DNA of 64,000 nt from Porticoccus sp. (GTDB taxonomy: Bacteria; Pseudomonadota; Gammaproteobacteria; Pseudomonadales; Porticoccaceae): NCBI GenBank assembly GCA_002733125.1, contig NVUM01000004.1, positions 55,988 through 119,987 of the forward strand, written 5' to 3'. This document shows, piece after piece, positions 1 to 9,484 of this stretch. The notes beneath the pieces were generated by a model. The model did not search any database. It had not been told where the DNA came from and was given only the letters and a program-made list of their open reading frames with translations. Position numbers and translations under genes: made by a program. Every line of letters starts with the position of its first letter. Position 1 is the stretch's first letter.

Positions 1-390
1 GTTAAGGCCGGTTATGGCCGCAACTATCTTATTCCACAAAATAAAGCCGTGTTTGCCACTAGTGCCAATATGGCAGAGTTCGAGGCCAAGCGTGCCGAGC
101 TGGAAGCTGCCGCCCTGGAGCAGCGCACGGCCGCTGAAGCCCGTGGACAACAACTGGCTGCATTGCCAGCCATTGTCATTGCCGCCAATTCAGGTGATGA
201 AGGCAAATTGTTTGGCTCCATCGGTACGCGCGACATTGCGGACGCAGTGACTGCCGCCGGTGTCGAGGTGAGCAAAAGCGAAGTGAAGCTGCCTGAAGGG
301 GCCCTGCGTGAAATTGGTGAATATGAAATTGATATTCAACTGCATGCTGAGGTAACCCAGCCGATTAAATTGTCTGTTATCGCTGAGTAA
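1..390 (+). CDS. rplI: 50S ribosomal protein L9 (5' end outside window)
   Basis: Large-subunit ribosomal protein that binds 23S rRNA through its N-terminal domain. The open frame runs from base 1 with no start in the window. It opens with the L9 signature [16 protein letters not shown], normally found about 20 residues into the protein, so only a short N-terminal piece is missing. A long charged alpha-helical linker (roughly [17 protein letters not shown]) and the C-terminal domain ending [12 protein letters not shown] follow, as in the family. The order rplI then dnaB is the usual one in Gammaproteobacteria. The methionine at base 49 is internal and should not be taken as the start. Confidence 0.96.
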   Translation, partial: VKAGYGRNYLIPQNKAVFATSANMAEFEAKRAELEAAALEQRTAAEARGQQLAALPAIVIAANSGDEGKLFGSIGTRDIADAVTAAGVEVSKSEVKLPEGALREIGEYEIDIQLHAEVTQPIKLSVIAE

Positions 391-427
391 GTCGGCAGTT
401 TCAGGCGATAGCATAATTGGTAACAAC

Positions 428-457
428 ACGGCACTCCATTCCTCGTGGCAGTGCCGT
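428..457 (+). terminator. Inverted repeat between rplI and dnaB, possible terminator or attenuator
   Basis: Two 8-base arms, ACGGCACT (428-435) and AGTGCCGT (450-457), are separated by 14 bases and followed by a short T-containing tract (TTTCC). The arms span a GTG at 445 that is in frame with dnaB. That argues that dnaB starts downstream at 475 or 484. The T-run is weak, so termination may be partial or the hairpin may be a processing site. Confidence 0.35.
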
Positions 458-474
458 TTCCGTGTTGGCGGGTG

Positions 475-1845
475 ATGGGTCAGATGGTTGAAGACAGAGA
501 AGCACTGGAACAGCAGCTGCCGCATTCAATTGAAGCGGAACAGGCGGTGCTTGGTGGCCTGATGCTCAGCAATAGTGGCTTTGATGCCGTTGCTTCGCTG
601 ATATCCGACAAAGACTTTTTTGCCAGCGACCATCAACTGATTTTTCAGACCATGCGACAGCTCAATGCCGAGCAGAAGCCGCTGGATATCATTACTCTCT
701 CCGAAGCCCTGCAGAATAATCGACAGCTGGATCAGATAGGCGGTTCCTCCTATCTGGTTGAATTGTCGAACAATACCCCCAGTTCTGCAAATATCAACGC
801 TTACGCGCAAATCGTACTGGAGCGTTCCATTATCCGGCAGCTGATTACTGCTGCCAGTGATATCGTCAAAAAAGGCTACAACCCGCTGGGTTGGGACAGT
901 AACAAGCTGCTGGCCGAGGCAGAAAAAAGACTGGTTGCGATTATCGAAAGTCGGCCCAACCAGGGCGGATTTTTATCGGTTAATGAGCTGCTCAAAGAAG
1001 TGGTTGAGCGCATTGACCAGCTTTTCAACAGCGATGCTGACATTACCGGGTTGAGCACCGGGTTTGCCGATCTCGATGAGAAAACATCGGGCTGGCAGCC
1101 ATCGGATCTGGTGATTGTTGCAGGTCGACCCTCAATGGGTAAGACTTCGTTTGCCATGAACATGGCAGAGCACGCGGTGTTGCATCAGGAAAAGCCGGTG
1201 CTGGTGTTTAGCATGGAGATGCCGGCCAGTCAGCTGATTATGCGAATGATGTCCTCCCTCGGCAAGATTGATCAAACAAAATTGCGGGCCGGTAACCTGT
1301 CAGAAGATGATTGGCCACGATTGTCCAGTGCGGCCTCCCGCCTGAAGGATCGACCGCTGTTCATCGACGACACACCGGGTATCACTCCCATGGAGTTGCG
1401 CAATCGGGTCAGACAGGTGACCCGTGAACACGGTCAGCCCGGCATGGTATTGGTGGACTATCTGCAGTTGATGAGTGGTAGTGTCGCCACCGAAAATCGG
1501 ACCAATGAAATTTCGCAGATATCCCGGGAATTGAAAAATATTGCCCGGGAGTTCAACTGCCCGGTGATTGCCCTTTCCCAGCTCAGCCGTAACCTTGAGA
1601 GCCGTCCCAACAAGCGCCCGATCAATTCGGACTTGCGGGAATCCGGTGCCATCGAGCAGGATGCCGATGTCGTCGTCTTTATCTACCGCGACGAAGTCTA
1701 CAATGAAGAAAGTCCCGACAAGGGTGTGGCTGAAATCATCATTGGCAAGCAGAGGAATGGCCCCATCGGCACCTGCAAACTGACATTTCTTGGCAAATAC
1801 ACCCGCTTTGAAAACCTCGCCAGAGATTATTTTGCTCAAGATTGA
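475..1845 (+). CDS. dnaB: Replicative DNA helicase DnaB
   Basis: Hexameric 5'-3' helicase that unwinds the replication fork, loaded by DnaC/DciA-type loaders. The N-terminal domain begins HSIEAEQAVLGGLM. The RecA-like C-terminal domain carries Walker A GRPSMGKTS (lysine near residue 223), the Walker B region GMVLVDYLQLM, the H4 motif region and SQLSRNLESRPNKRP, followed by SDLRESGAIEQDADVV. About 456 residues, normal length, no intein. ATG 475 and ATG 484 are both possible starts. The in-frame GTG at 445 lies inside an inverted repeat and is less likely. The gene lies directly downstream of rplI. In many pseudomonads alr follows dnaB; here panC does. Confidence 0.97.
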   Translation: MGQMVEDREALEQQLPHSIEAEQAVLGGLMLSNSGFDAVASLISDKDFFASDHQLIFQTMRQLNAEQKPLDIITLSEALQNNRQLDQIGGSSYLVELSNNTPSSANINAYAQIVLERSIIRQLITAASDIVKKGYNPLGWDSNKLLAEAEKRLVAIIESRPNQGGFLSVNELLKEVVERIDQLFNSDADITGLSTGFADLDEKTSGWQPSDLVIVAGRPSMGKTSFAMNMAEHAVLHQEKPVLVFSMEMPASQLIMRMMSSLGKIDQTKLRAGNLSEDDWPRLSSAASRLKDRPLFIDDTPGITPMELRNRVRQVTREHGQPGMVLVDYLQLMSGSVATENRTNEISQISRELKNIAREFNCPVIALSQLSRNLESRPNKRPINSDLRESGAIEQDADVVVFIYRDEVYNEESPDKGVAEIIIGKQRNGPIGTCKLTFLGKYTRFENLARDYFAQD

Positions 1846-1880
1846 GAGATTTTGTTCCTACATACTTTTCCGGATAGATT

Positions 1881-2726
1881 ATGCAGATTTTTCATACGGT
1901 AAATGGCCTTCGCCAGGCACTGGCAGCGGCGAGGAGCACAGGAAAGCGAATCGGCTTTGTGCCGACCATGGGGAATTTGCATGATGCACATATTGCATTG
2001 ATCAAACAGGCGCAGCAGACCAATGATGTTGTGGTCTGTTCCATTTTCGTCAATGGGCTGCAGTTTGGTCTCAACGAGGATTGGGATAAATACCCCCGTA
2101 CGCTTGAAGCTGATTCTGGTCGTTTGCGCGACGCCGGTTGTGATTTTCTATTTCATCCCCATGATCAGGAAATGTATCCAAACGGCCTCGATACGCAAAC
2201 CCGGGTGATTTGCCCGACCATGACGGATGTTCTCTGTGGTGCCAGTCGTCCGGGACACTTTGAGGGCGTCACTACCGTGGTGACCAAACTCTTCAACATC
2301 GTACAACCGGATGAGGCAGTTTTCGGGATGAAGGATTTCCAACAGCTAGCCGTGATCCGTCGTATGACAGAAGATCTCTGTGTTCCTGTCGTGATTACCG
2401 GAGCGCCGATTCACCGTGAACCGGATGGCCTGGCAATGAGTTCCCGCAACAGTTTTTTGACGCCCGAGGAACGGCCCAAAGCCAATCAGCTGTATCTCAG
2501 CCTCAACTGGATTGTGAGCCAGATAAACGCGGGTAATCGCGATTACAAGACCCTTGAAAAACAGGCCAGCGAGCAGATTGAGGGAGTTGGTTTCAGGGCC
2601 GACTACATCAGTGTCTGCAATAGCAAGACACTGCAAATGGCGGCAGATGACGATCAGGACATTACTGTTCTCGGCGCCATGTACACGTCCGGTGCCCGCT
2701 TAATTGATAATATTTCCCTGAACTAG
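1881..2726 (+). CDS. panC: Pantothenate synthetase
   Basis: Condenses pantoate with beta-alanine using ATP, the last step of pantothenate (vitamin B5, CoA precursor) synthesis in the cytoplasm. Family motifs visible are [16 protein letters not shown] (ATP-binding HIGH-like region), the pantoate-loop region with [14 protein letters not shown], and the [12 protein letters not shown] signature. 281 residues, full length. Several usually invariant positions differ: the common GALHEGH is GNLHDAH here, and GEKDYQQL is GMKDFQQL. It is therefore a divergent but apparently intact member. panD follows after 12 bases, and the two probably form an operon supplying beta-alanine and using it. panB is not in the window. 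Confidence 0.95.
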   Translation: MQIFHTVNGLRQALAAARSTGKRIGFVPTMGNLHDAHIALIKQAQQTNDVVVCSIFVNGLQFGLNEDWDKYPRTLEADSGRLRDAGCDFLFHPHDQEMYPNGLDTQTRVICPTMTDVLCGASRPGHFEGVTTVVTKLFNIVQPDEAVFGMKDFQQLAVIRRMTEDLCVPVVITGAPIHREPDGLAMSSRNSFLTPEERPKANQLYLSLNWIVSQINAGNRDYKTLEKQASEQIEGVGFRADYISVCNSKTLQMAADDDQDITVLGAMYTSGARLIDNISLN

Positions 2727-2738
2727 AGGAATCGCTTT

Positions 2739-3119
2739 ATGCTGAACACCATGCTTAAAGGCAAACTTCATATGGCCAGCGTTACCCATGCGGAGCTCTG
2801 GTACGATGGTTCTTGTGCTATTGATGCCAACCTGCTGGAGATAGCGGGGCTGAGAGAATTTGAACAGATCGACATCTACAATGTGAATAACGGCGAACGG
2901 TTCACCACCTACATTATTTGTGCAGAACACGGCTCCGGTATCATTTCTGTGAATGGCGCTGCTGCTCGCAAGTGTCAGGTGGGTGATCGTCTGATTATTG
3001 CCACCTATGCCCAATATACCGAGGAAGAGTTGATCCTGCACAAGCCTAAACTGGTTTACCTGGACGAATGTAACAAAATTGTTCGGGCGTCAAATACTAT
3101 CCCGGTCCAGGTTGCCTGA
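2739..3119 (+). CDS. panD: Aspartate 1-decarboxylase, pyruvoyl-dependent
   Basis: Decarboxylates L-aspartate to beta-alanine, the co-substrate of the PanC reaction. The proenzyme self-cleaves between Gly24 and Ser25 (seen as YDGSCAID), leaving a pyruvoyl group on the new N-terminus. The start at 2739 puts the cleavage serine at residue 25, as in characterised enzymes, and is preceded by AGAGGA. 126 residues, normal length. It is co-directional with panC and 12 bases downstream. A maturation factor (PanM/PanZ) is not seen here. Confidence 0.96.
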   Translation: MLNTMLKGKLHMASVTHAELWYDGSCAIDANLLEIAGLREFEQIDIYNVNNGERFTTYIICAEHGSGIISVNGAAARKCQVGDRLIIATYAQYTEEELILHKPKLVYLDECNKIVRASNTIPVQVA

Positions 3120-3307
3120 CCTGAGACCTTGTCCCACTACTGTTTCGGTCAATTGAGATCCGGAATGAACGAGCAGGTATCGTCATTTCTCTTGTCAAAA
3201 GGTACCCGGGTAGGGACTTGGAGCGATGCCGGCTTGTAACGCCTGAACAGGGTGGGGTGGGGCGCCAATAGTGATTAGAATTGTGTCACCCCAGCCAGGA
3301 TATCGGG

Positions 3308-3757
3308 CTAGGTTGGCTTAATGGCATTTTCAGAGGGAAGTGCTGCTTCTTCGTCACCTTCAATTAAGGGGAGATGATTGATAAGACTACTGAGCTCATC
3401 TAGATGTTCTCCTGAAATATCTATAAAGCGGAGAACTATTCCCGCCCTTTTTTTACCTCGTCGGACTCTAAGGAAAGCAGCTTTGATGTTTTTGATAACC
3501 ATTTCTTCATTCAAATCGGAAAATAACCTGATTTCCTTAAACACAGTGTTTTTGCCATCTGGAAATATTTTCTCCAGGACTTTTTTGGTTACCCCTTCAT
3601 TGAGATAGAGGCAGCCACCCCTTATGTTTAGCATCATGTAGCCATATCTCGTGTCATCATGAAACGAAAATGGATCCAGATTCTCGAGAGTTATCTGACA
3701 TCTGCCGATCACCCGGTTTCCGCTAAATTTCCTTTTGTCCTGATTTTCTCCTTTCAC
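3308..3757 (-). CDS. Degenerate PilZ-like domain protein
   Basis: 149-residue soluble protein. The layout resembles a PilZ cyclic-di-GMP receptor: an N-terminal basic stretch (DKRKFSGNRVIGR) where PilZ has RxxxR, a beta strand followed by LNIRGGCLYL where PilZ has D/NxSxxG, and a closing strand-helix VLRFIDISGEHLDELSSLI typical of the PilZ end. Both nucleotide-binding motifs are imperfect, so binding is uncertain. The start is GTG at 3757 and no ATG is available nearby. The neighbouring gene on the same strand is a diguanylate cyclase, which supports a cyclic-di-GMP link. The region looks more AT-rich than its surroundings. The assignment rests on motif layout only. Confidence 0.55.
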   Translation of the reverse strand: MKGENQDKRKFSGNRVIGRCQITLENLDPFSFHDDTRYGYMMLNIRGGCLYLNEGVTKKVLEKIFPDGKNTVFKEIRLFSDLNEEMVIKNIKAAFLRVRRGKKRAGIVLRFIDISGEHLDELSSLINHLPLIEGDEEAALPSENAIKPT

Positions 3758-4022
3758 AATATTGCTTTGCCTTCTAACTTTATGGGCGCAGTAGGTAAAC
3801 GTTTGATCTCCATGACACGCTGATTAGCAGACAATAAATCACGTTTTTCCAGTTTGATATCATTGAGTGCAGAAGAGGTAATTAAAACAGTATGGTAGAG
3901 CATATATGATAACCCTTGCCCGACAATTTGCTCACACTACTTTGTCAGAATTTATGAAAACCACGCTCATCTGGCTGTGATCAACTACTGGTTTCGTTAA
4001 TTTCTAATTAAGGCAGGAAGAA

Positions 4023-4931
4023 TCAGGAAATGCAATTTCGGCCGTTCTTTTTTGCATCGTATAGTGCCTGATCAGATCGTCTTATGAGCTCTTCGTGGTG
4101 CTCCCCATGACGATATGAGGCCAGACCAATACTGACTCTCGGCGTAATGCTGTGGTTGTTTATTTCAACAGCCGAGTTGCCCAGTGATGCCATAATCTGT
4201 TTTGCCGCACTGCGGGCACCAACAAGATCCGTATTAGGTAATATCAGCACAAATTCATCTCCGCCAAAGCGAAAGGGAAGATCCGAAATACGCAGTACCT
4301 GCCTGATGGCTTTTGATGCATGCTTCAATATCTGGTCACCGCCGATATGACCGACCTGATCGTTGATTATTTTAAAATTATCAATATCAATCATCATGAC
4401 TGACAGGTCATAACCATGCCGCTCAGCTCGTTTGGTTTCTTTGGGTAGTAGTTCGTCCAGTGATTTTCTGTTCATGACACCGGTCAACGCATCATAGAAG
4501 GCCATTTTTTCCATAGCCCGGAAATCCAGGGCATTTTTCAGATAGTGAGCAAGGCAACCAATACTTTGTTCATGAACAAACAGATCCTGCTCAGAGAAGC
4601 GTTTTTGGCTGCTGATGGTCAATTCCCCCAAATAGCGTTTTTGTAGTCGCAAAGTGTAGTGGGCCTGGTGAACCCGCAGTGACCCCGATATAAGAGAGAT
4701 ACCATCATCAGGATAAACATATTCAACGCTGCCCAAGGGTTGTTGCTCGCTTAACCAAACGAAAAAGTGATTGATCAGGGAACCGACATCAAGTGAACCC
4801 TGAAGCCTTTGGTGAAGCCTCAACTGGTTTCTGTCCGAGATCAACTGATGGGGTGGTTGGTTTTGTGGCGACCGATCCGCCGGGGATTTCACTACATTTC
4901 GCGAAGTGTTTATCGGTATTACTTTTTCCAT
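4023..4931 (-). CDS. Diguanylate cyclase (GGDEF), soluble
   Basis: Makes cyclic-di-GMP from two GTP. The C-terminal GGDEF domain (about residues 140-302) has MAFYDALTGVMNRKSL, the metal-binding DIDNFKIINDQVGHIGGD, an intact active site FRFGGDEFVLIL, and an RxxD inhibitory site (RISD) exactly five residues before GGDEF, so product inhibition is expected. The N-terminal 130 residues lack membrane segments and are GAF-like in layout, but I cannot place the fold. The start at 4931 (MEKVIPINTSR) is chosen by context. An upstream in-frame ATG at 4958 adds nine residues, and neither has a convincing ribosome site. It is followed by the PilZ-like gene about 265 bases downstream on the same strand. 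Confidence 0.88.
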   Translation of the reverse strand: MEKVIPINTSRNVVKSPADRSPQNQPPHQLISDRNQLRLHQRLQGSLDVGSLINHFFVWLSEQQPLGSVEYVYPDDGISLISGSLRVHQAHYTLRLQKRYLGELTISSQKRFSEQDLFVHEQSIGCLAHYLKNALDFRAMEKMAFYDALTGVMNRKSLDELLPKETKRAERHGYDLSVMMIDIDNFKIINDQVGHIGGDQILKHASKAIRQVLRISDLPFRFGGDEFVLILPNTDLVGARSAAKQIMASLGNSAVEINNHSITPRVSIGLASYRHGEHHEELIRRSDQALYDAKKNGRNCIS

Positions 4932-5319
4932 AAAACATGTATGTCTATGTCTTTGCAAGCCGAATGGAAAGCTGCTGAAATTCTGATGGATGGTGCGTAT
5001 GAGACAACCAAAAAAGTATTATGAGGCATCGCATATTCTTTGCCAAATAAATGGCGAGTTTATTTATTTGTCTTTTTTTGCTGCCAGATAGACGGAAAGT
5101 TGACGGTTTTCAGGCCGACAGCCGACATTATGGGTGGAGCCTTCCGTGCGATGATTTCTTTGATCGCTATCGCTATGTTGCGTCCTCTATTGTCCCAATC
5201 TGATTGTTGATCCTTTTCGGTGACTTGCAACCTTTGGGGAAATCATTGAATCTTCCTTATACCTGTGGAGGGGAGTTTCAACGGACGGCATGTTTCTGCT
5301 GCCTGGATGATCGCCAACA
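4932..5319. other. Intergenic region between divergent GGDEF gene and hybrid kinase gene
   Basis: No convincing gene is seen. The segment is AT-rich on its left half and contains a weak hairpin: AAATAAA and TTTATTT separated by seven bases, near 5045-5070, followed by a T-rich tract on the plus strand. Promoters of both divergent genes should lie here, but no clear -35/-10 pair stands out. Confidence 0.4.
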
Positions 5320-8300
5320 ATGGCCGAACCGGACATCATGATTTCACAACCCACTTTGTTGTTGGTAGCGCTTGGCTGTGTGTCGCTTCTGGTGTTGGTG
5401 GCACTCTGGTCAGAGCGCCACCCCAGCTGGCACAACCGCCTGCATCCGTATATCTATAGTCTGACGCTGGCGGTTTACTGTACCTCCTGGACTTTTTTTG
5501 GTGCAGTGGGCACAGCAGCCCACCATACTTGGGCCTATCTGCCCATCTATCTTGGACCCATGCTGGTCTTTATTCTCGGCATGCCCATCCTGCGCAAACT
5601 GGTCACGGCCGGGGCCAGGCAGAAGACCACTTCTCTGGCGGATTTTATCGGTGCCCGCTACGGTAAACGGCAGCTTCTGGCGGCACTGGTCACATTGGTG
5701 GCAGTGGCTGGCTCCATGCCTTACATCTCCCTGCAGCTACATGCTGTATCCATTGCCTGGGATACACTGGCAGGGCCCATTGCGGCCGGAACAATGGGTG
5801 TCTATCAACCGGATAATGCGTTAATTACGGCCTGTTTGCTGGCGGTTTTTGCCATGGTATTCGGCACCCGGCACATCGAGGGACGTGAGCGCAATCGCGG
5901 CATGATGTCAGCGTTGGCACTGGAATCCATCATCAAACTGTTGGCGTTAATTGCCCTGGCCGTTTTTGCCTTGATGATGGCCGCCGCGGTTGATGGCGAC
6001 TTTGTCACCAGCGGCGAGCCATGGCTTCAGCCCTGGCTGGTTAATCCTCTGAATATGCAGTTTGTCACCATGACGCTGTTATCCATGCTGGCGATTATCT
6101 GCCTGCCGCGGCAGTTTCATGTGACGGTCGTAGAGTTTCAGAATGAGCGGGATCTGCGCATGGCCCACTGGCTGTTTCCGCTCTATCTGCTGGCGATTGT
6201 TGCCGTGGTGTTGCCTATCACACTGGTAGCCCAGCAATTGCTCGGGGATAGCGGTGTCTCTCCCGATACCTATGTACTGAAGCTGGCCATGACCAGTCAC
6301 TCGGACCTGTTGGTCATTCTGGTATTCGCCGGCGGGTTTTCAGCGGCAACCGGGATGGTGATTGTGGCGACGGTGACGTTGTCCATCATGGTTTCCAACG
6401 AGATTATCCTGCCGCTGCTGTTGCGCTGGCGCAAACAGCACTTTCGTCAGGCATGCTTCCTGGGACAATATCTGCGCTGGATTCGCCGCGGTTGTATCCT
6501 GGCGATCCTGCTGGCTTCCTGGCTGATGTACCGTTTGATGGGAGCAGAGAAGGAGCTGGCTTCAATCGGCCTGGTTTCCTTCGCCTGTTTTGCCCAATTG
6601 GCTCCGGCACTGCTGGGCGCTATTTATTGGCGTCGCGGGCATGCCCTGGGTGTGTATGCGGGATTGGCGGTCGGCTTTCTGTTCTGGTGGTATTGCCTGT
6701 TGGTGCCGATGATCCTGGGACCACAACACCCGGTGATGTCGGTCGGCCCATGGGGACTGCCCTGGTTGCGACCTGAATCCCTGTTCGGTACCGGTTTTCT
6801 CGACCCGCTGAGTCATGGCGTCTGGTGGAGTCTGTGCAGTAATCTGCTGATCTATATCTCGGTGTCATTGTTCGTCAGGCCGGCCGAGCGAGATACGTTC
6901 CAGGCGGATGTGTTCGTCGACGTGCCACAACCACAACAGTACGGTGATGACGACTTTGAATTATCCCCTGTTCGCGTAGTGCAATTGCGGCAATTGCTCC
7001 AGTCTTTCATCAGCCGTTCGCAGCATGAAGAGCTGTGGCGCAGTTGCGAAGCGCGTTTCCATCAGCGCCTGCTGGACAACGACAGGGCGCCGGTTTTTGC
7101 GGTCAGGCGGGTTGAAAAAGCGCTGTCTGCTATCGTGGGGAGTGCGTCCGCACAGAGCATTATTGGTCTGCTGCAGCGTACGGAGCCCCTCCAATTCAGT
7201 GATGTGGCGGCGATTGTCGGTGGCACGTCTGAGCAGCTTCAGTTTAATCGGGACTTGCTGCAAACCACCGTAGAAACGATTACCCAGGGTGTGTGCGTAG
7301 TGGATGCAGATCTGAAGGTGGTGGCATGGAACCGACGCTACGAGCAGATCTTTGATTATCCACCACGATTGCTCTATGTGGGCTGTCCGATCAGGTCGAT
7401 CTATGAATTTAATGCCAGGCGGGGACTTTATCGGGATGCCGACACACTGGAACGGCAGGTGGAACGCCGTCTTGACCTGCTGCGAAGTGGTAATTCGCAC
7501 CGTTTTGAGCGGACTTTGCCCAACGGCACGACTATCCAGGTGGTTGGCAATCCCATGCCCAATGGTGGATTTGCCTCTACTTACATCGATATTAGTGATT
7601 ATAAAAATGTGGTGGTTGCGCTGGAGGAGGCCAAGGCCACCCTGGAGGAGCGCGTTGAGCAGCGCACCGCGGATCTTTCTGCATTGAATCATGCGTTGGG
7701 GGAAGAAAACCGGTTGCGGGCGCTGGCGGAGGCAGAGGTTCGCGAGATGCATAACAGTAAAAGCCGTTTCATGCAGGCCGCCAGCCATGACCTGCTGCAG
7801 CCGATCAGTGCCGCCAAACTCTTCGTTTCCTCAACCCGTCTGCAACTGATGAATACCGATAACCAGCCGCTTATGGAGCAGATGAACCATATTCAGAAAT
7901 CCCTGGATACGGCCGAAAAACTGATTGCCACCCTGCGGGAAATAGCCGGTCTTGAGGGTGGCAAGTTGCAGCCGGCAATAAAAGCTTTTTGTATCGGTGA
8001 ACTGCTCACTGATTTGGCCGCCGAGTTTGGTGTGCTGGCAGTTGAGAAGGGCATTGCCCTGCATTTTGTGCCCTCCCGGGTCATGGTGGAAAGCGACCCC
8101 CACCTGCTGCGCCGGATTCTGCAAAACTTTATGAGCAATGCGGTTCATTACACCCGGCGTGGCCGTTTGTTGCTCGGCTGCCGCCGGACTGCCCGGGGTT
8201 TGCGTGTAGAGGTCTGGGATACAGGGCCGGGTATTGCCCCGGGCGCCATGGATCGTATTTTTCGTGAGTTTGAACGGCTTAGCCCCGGTGCGACCAGTGT

Positions 8301-8847
8301 CGACAAAGGGTTGGGTCTGGGCTTGACCATCGCCAAAGGCATGGCGGATTTAATGGGGCATGAAATCGGTGTGAGGTCCAGTCCCGGTGAGGGTTCCGTC
8401 TTCAGTATTGTGGTGCCTTACGGAAAAACGGGTCGCCCAATACTGCCAACAGTATCGGTATCCATGCAGCAACCGGCGCTGCATGGCGTCCGTGTCCTCT
8501 GCATCGATAACGAAGAGGAAATTCTCAGAGGTATGGAGAGTCTGCTGGGTCAGTGGGGTTGCCATGTCCTGTCGGCGAGAGGACCCGGCGAGCTGCCGCC
8601 ACTCCTGGGTGAGCTTCCCCCGGCGATTTTGCTGGTGGACTATCATCTGGAAGAAAACCTTACCGGGATTGAACTGGTCAGGCAGTTGCCAGCCTCCTGG
8701 CAGGCGGCCCCCTGTATCATTATTAGCGCTGACGATTCCGATGACCTCAAACACCGGGCAGCACTGGCCGGTTATACGCTGATAGCAAAGCCGGTATCCG
8801 CGGATCAACTGGCGGCACTGATGACGTCATTACTGAGTCAACCCTGA
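5320..8847 (+). CDS. crbS: CrbS-type hybrid sensor kinase with sodium:solute symporter domain
   Basis: Membrane sensor of the CrbS/MxtR class, which with CrbR switches on acetate use. In order: an SLC5 sodium:solute symporter-like domain of about 13 helices (roughly residues 1-500), a STAC-like linker, a PAS domain (about 650-760, ETITQGVCVVDADLKVVAWN), a coiled coil (ATLEERVEQRTADL), a HisKA domain with SHDLLQPISAAK (phosphoacceptor His823), HATPase with NFMSNAVHYT, DTGPGIAP and GLGLGLTIAKG, and a receiver domain (about 1050-1170) with LLVDYHL (Asp1107). 1175 residues, full length, all catalytic motifs present. A second possible start is ATG 5338. The partner regulator is at 9485-10144 and the expected targets actP and acs are both in this window. 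The ligand is not known from the sequence. Confidence 0.9.
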   Translation: MAEPDIMISQPTLLLVALGCVSLLVLVALWSERHPSWHNRLHPYIYSLTLAVYCTSWTFFGAVGTAAHHTWAYLPIYLGPMLVFILGMPILRKLVTAGARQKTTSLADFIGARYGKRQLLAALVTLVAVAGSMPYISLQLHAVSIAWDTLAGPIAAGTMGVYQPDNALITACLLAVFAMVFGTRHIEGRERNRGMMSALALESIIKLLALIALAVFALMMAAAVDGDFVTSGEPWLQPWLVNPLNMQFVTMTLLSMLAIICLPRQFHVTVVEFQNERDLRMAHWLFPLYLLAIVAVVLPITLVAQQLLGDSGVSPDTYVLKLAMTSHSDLLVILVFAGGFSAATGMVIVATVTLSIMVSNEIILPLLLRWRKQHFRQACFLGQYLRWIRRGCILAILLASWLMYRLMGAEKELASIGLVSFACFAQLAPALLGAIYWRRGHALGVYAGLAVGFLFWWYCLLVPMILGPQHPVMSVGPWGLPWLRPESLFGTGFLDPLSHGVWWSLCSNLLIYISVSLFVRPAERDTFQADVFVDVPQPQQYGDDDFELSPVRVVQLRQLLQSFISRSQHEELWRSCEARFHQRLLDNDRAPVFAVRRVEKALSAIVGSASAQSIIGLLQRTEPLQFSDVAAIVGGTSEQLQFNRDLLQTTVETITQGVCVVDADLKVVAWNRRYEQIFDYPPRLLYVGCPIRSIYEFNARRGLYRDADTLERQVERRLDLLRSGNSHRFERTLPNGTTIQVVGNPMPNGGFASTYIDISDYKNVVVALEEAKATLEERVEQRTADLSALNHALGEENRLRALAEAEVREMHNSKSRFMQAASHDLLQPISAAKLFVSSTRLQLMNTDNQPLMEQMNHIQKSLDTAEKLIATLREIAGLEGGKLQPAIKAFCIGELLTDLAAEFGVLAVEKGIALHFVPSRVMVESDPHLLRRILQNFMSNAVHYTRRGRLLLGCRRTARGLRVEVWDTGPGIAPGAMDRIFREFERLSPGATSVDKGLGLGLTIAKGMADLMGHEIGVRSSPGEGSVFSIVVPYGKTGRPILPTVSVSMQQPALHGVRVLCIDNEEEILRGMESLLGQWGCHVLSARGPGELPPLLGELPPAILLVDYHLEENLTGIELVRQLPASWQAAPCIIISADDSDDLKHRAALAGYTLIAKPVSADQLAALMTSLLSQP

Positions 8848-8943
8848 ACACGGAAGTTGCCTTGCCGGGTGGCCAGACCACTTTTCTCGAGCGGTGAGTG
8901 CCGCTAGACTGGTCGCCCGATATGTCAGCCAACAGGATCTATT

Positions 8944-9429
8944 ATGCCGACCTTCGATATTGTCTCAGAAGTGGATCAGGTGGAAATTCGTCACGCCACT
9001 GAAAACACGCAACGGGAATTGGCCACCCGTTTTGATTTTCGTGGGGTAGAGGCCAGTGTGGCGCTAAAGGACGAGGTGGTTACACTGACCGCCGAATCAG
9101 ATTTCCAGTGCCGGCAACTGCTGGACATGCTGAGCAAGAATCTGGTGAAACGCAATGTGGATCCCTATGTTATCGATGTGGATGAGGAGGCTGTTCACAG
9201 CGGCAAAATGTTTTCACTGCAGGTACGTTTCAAACAGGGTATCGACCAGCCAATGGCGAAGAAAATTATCAAGTTGGTGAAAGATGCCAAAATAAAGGTA
9301 CAGACAGCGATTCAGGGTGACAAATTGCGGGTTACCGGTAAGAAGCGCGATGATCTGCAGGAAACCATTGCGCTGGTCAAAGGGGCCGATCTTGGCCAGC
9401 CATTCCAGTTCGAGAATTTCAGAGACTGA
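8944..9429 (+). CDS. yajQ: YajQ-family nucleotide-binding protein
   Basis: Small cytoplasmic protein of the UPF0234/YajQ family. Members in Xanthomonas and Pseudomonas bind cyclic-di-GMP and act with transcription factors. 161 residues, the usual length. The two ferredoxin-like halves are recognisable from the N-terminal [11 protein letters not shown], the FDFRGVEA segment and the C-terminal [13 protein letters not shown]. An AGGAT ribosome site precedes ATG 8944. It sits between the CrbS and CrbR genes, convergent with the latter, an arrangement that may be incidental. With two GGDEF proteins, an EAL protein and a PilZ-like protein in the window it adds to the cyclic-di-GMP theme. Ligand binding is inferred from the family only. 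Confidence 0.93.
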   Translation: MPTFDIVSEVDQVEIRHATENTQRELATRFDFRGVEASVALKDEVVTLTAESDFQCRQLLDMLSKNLVKRNVDPYVIDVDEEAVHSGKMFSLQVRFKQGIDQPMAKKIIKLVKDAKIKVQTAIQGDKLRVTGKKRDDLQETIALVKGADLGQPFQFENFRD

Positions 9430-9484
9430 GTTCTGGTGCACCGCTCCAGTGTTGCGCGGATTTTCGATACCGCACGAAGGCTGA

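Noticed and set aside
445..474. GTG 445 as the dnaB start
   Set aside because: It lies in the loop and arm of an inverted repeat, adds residues not found in DnaB proteins, and lacks a ribosome site. ATG 475 or 484 fits better.
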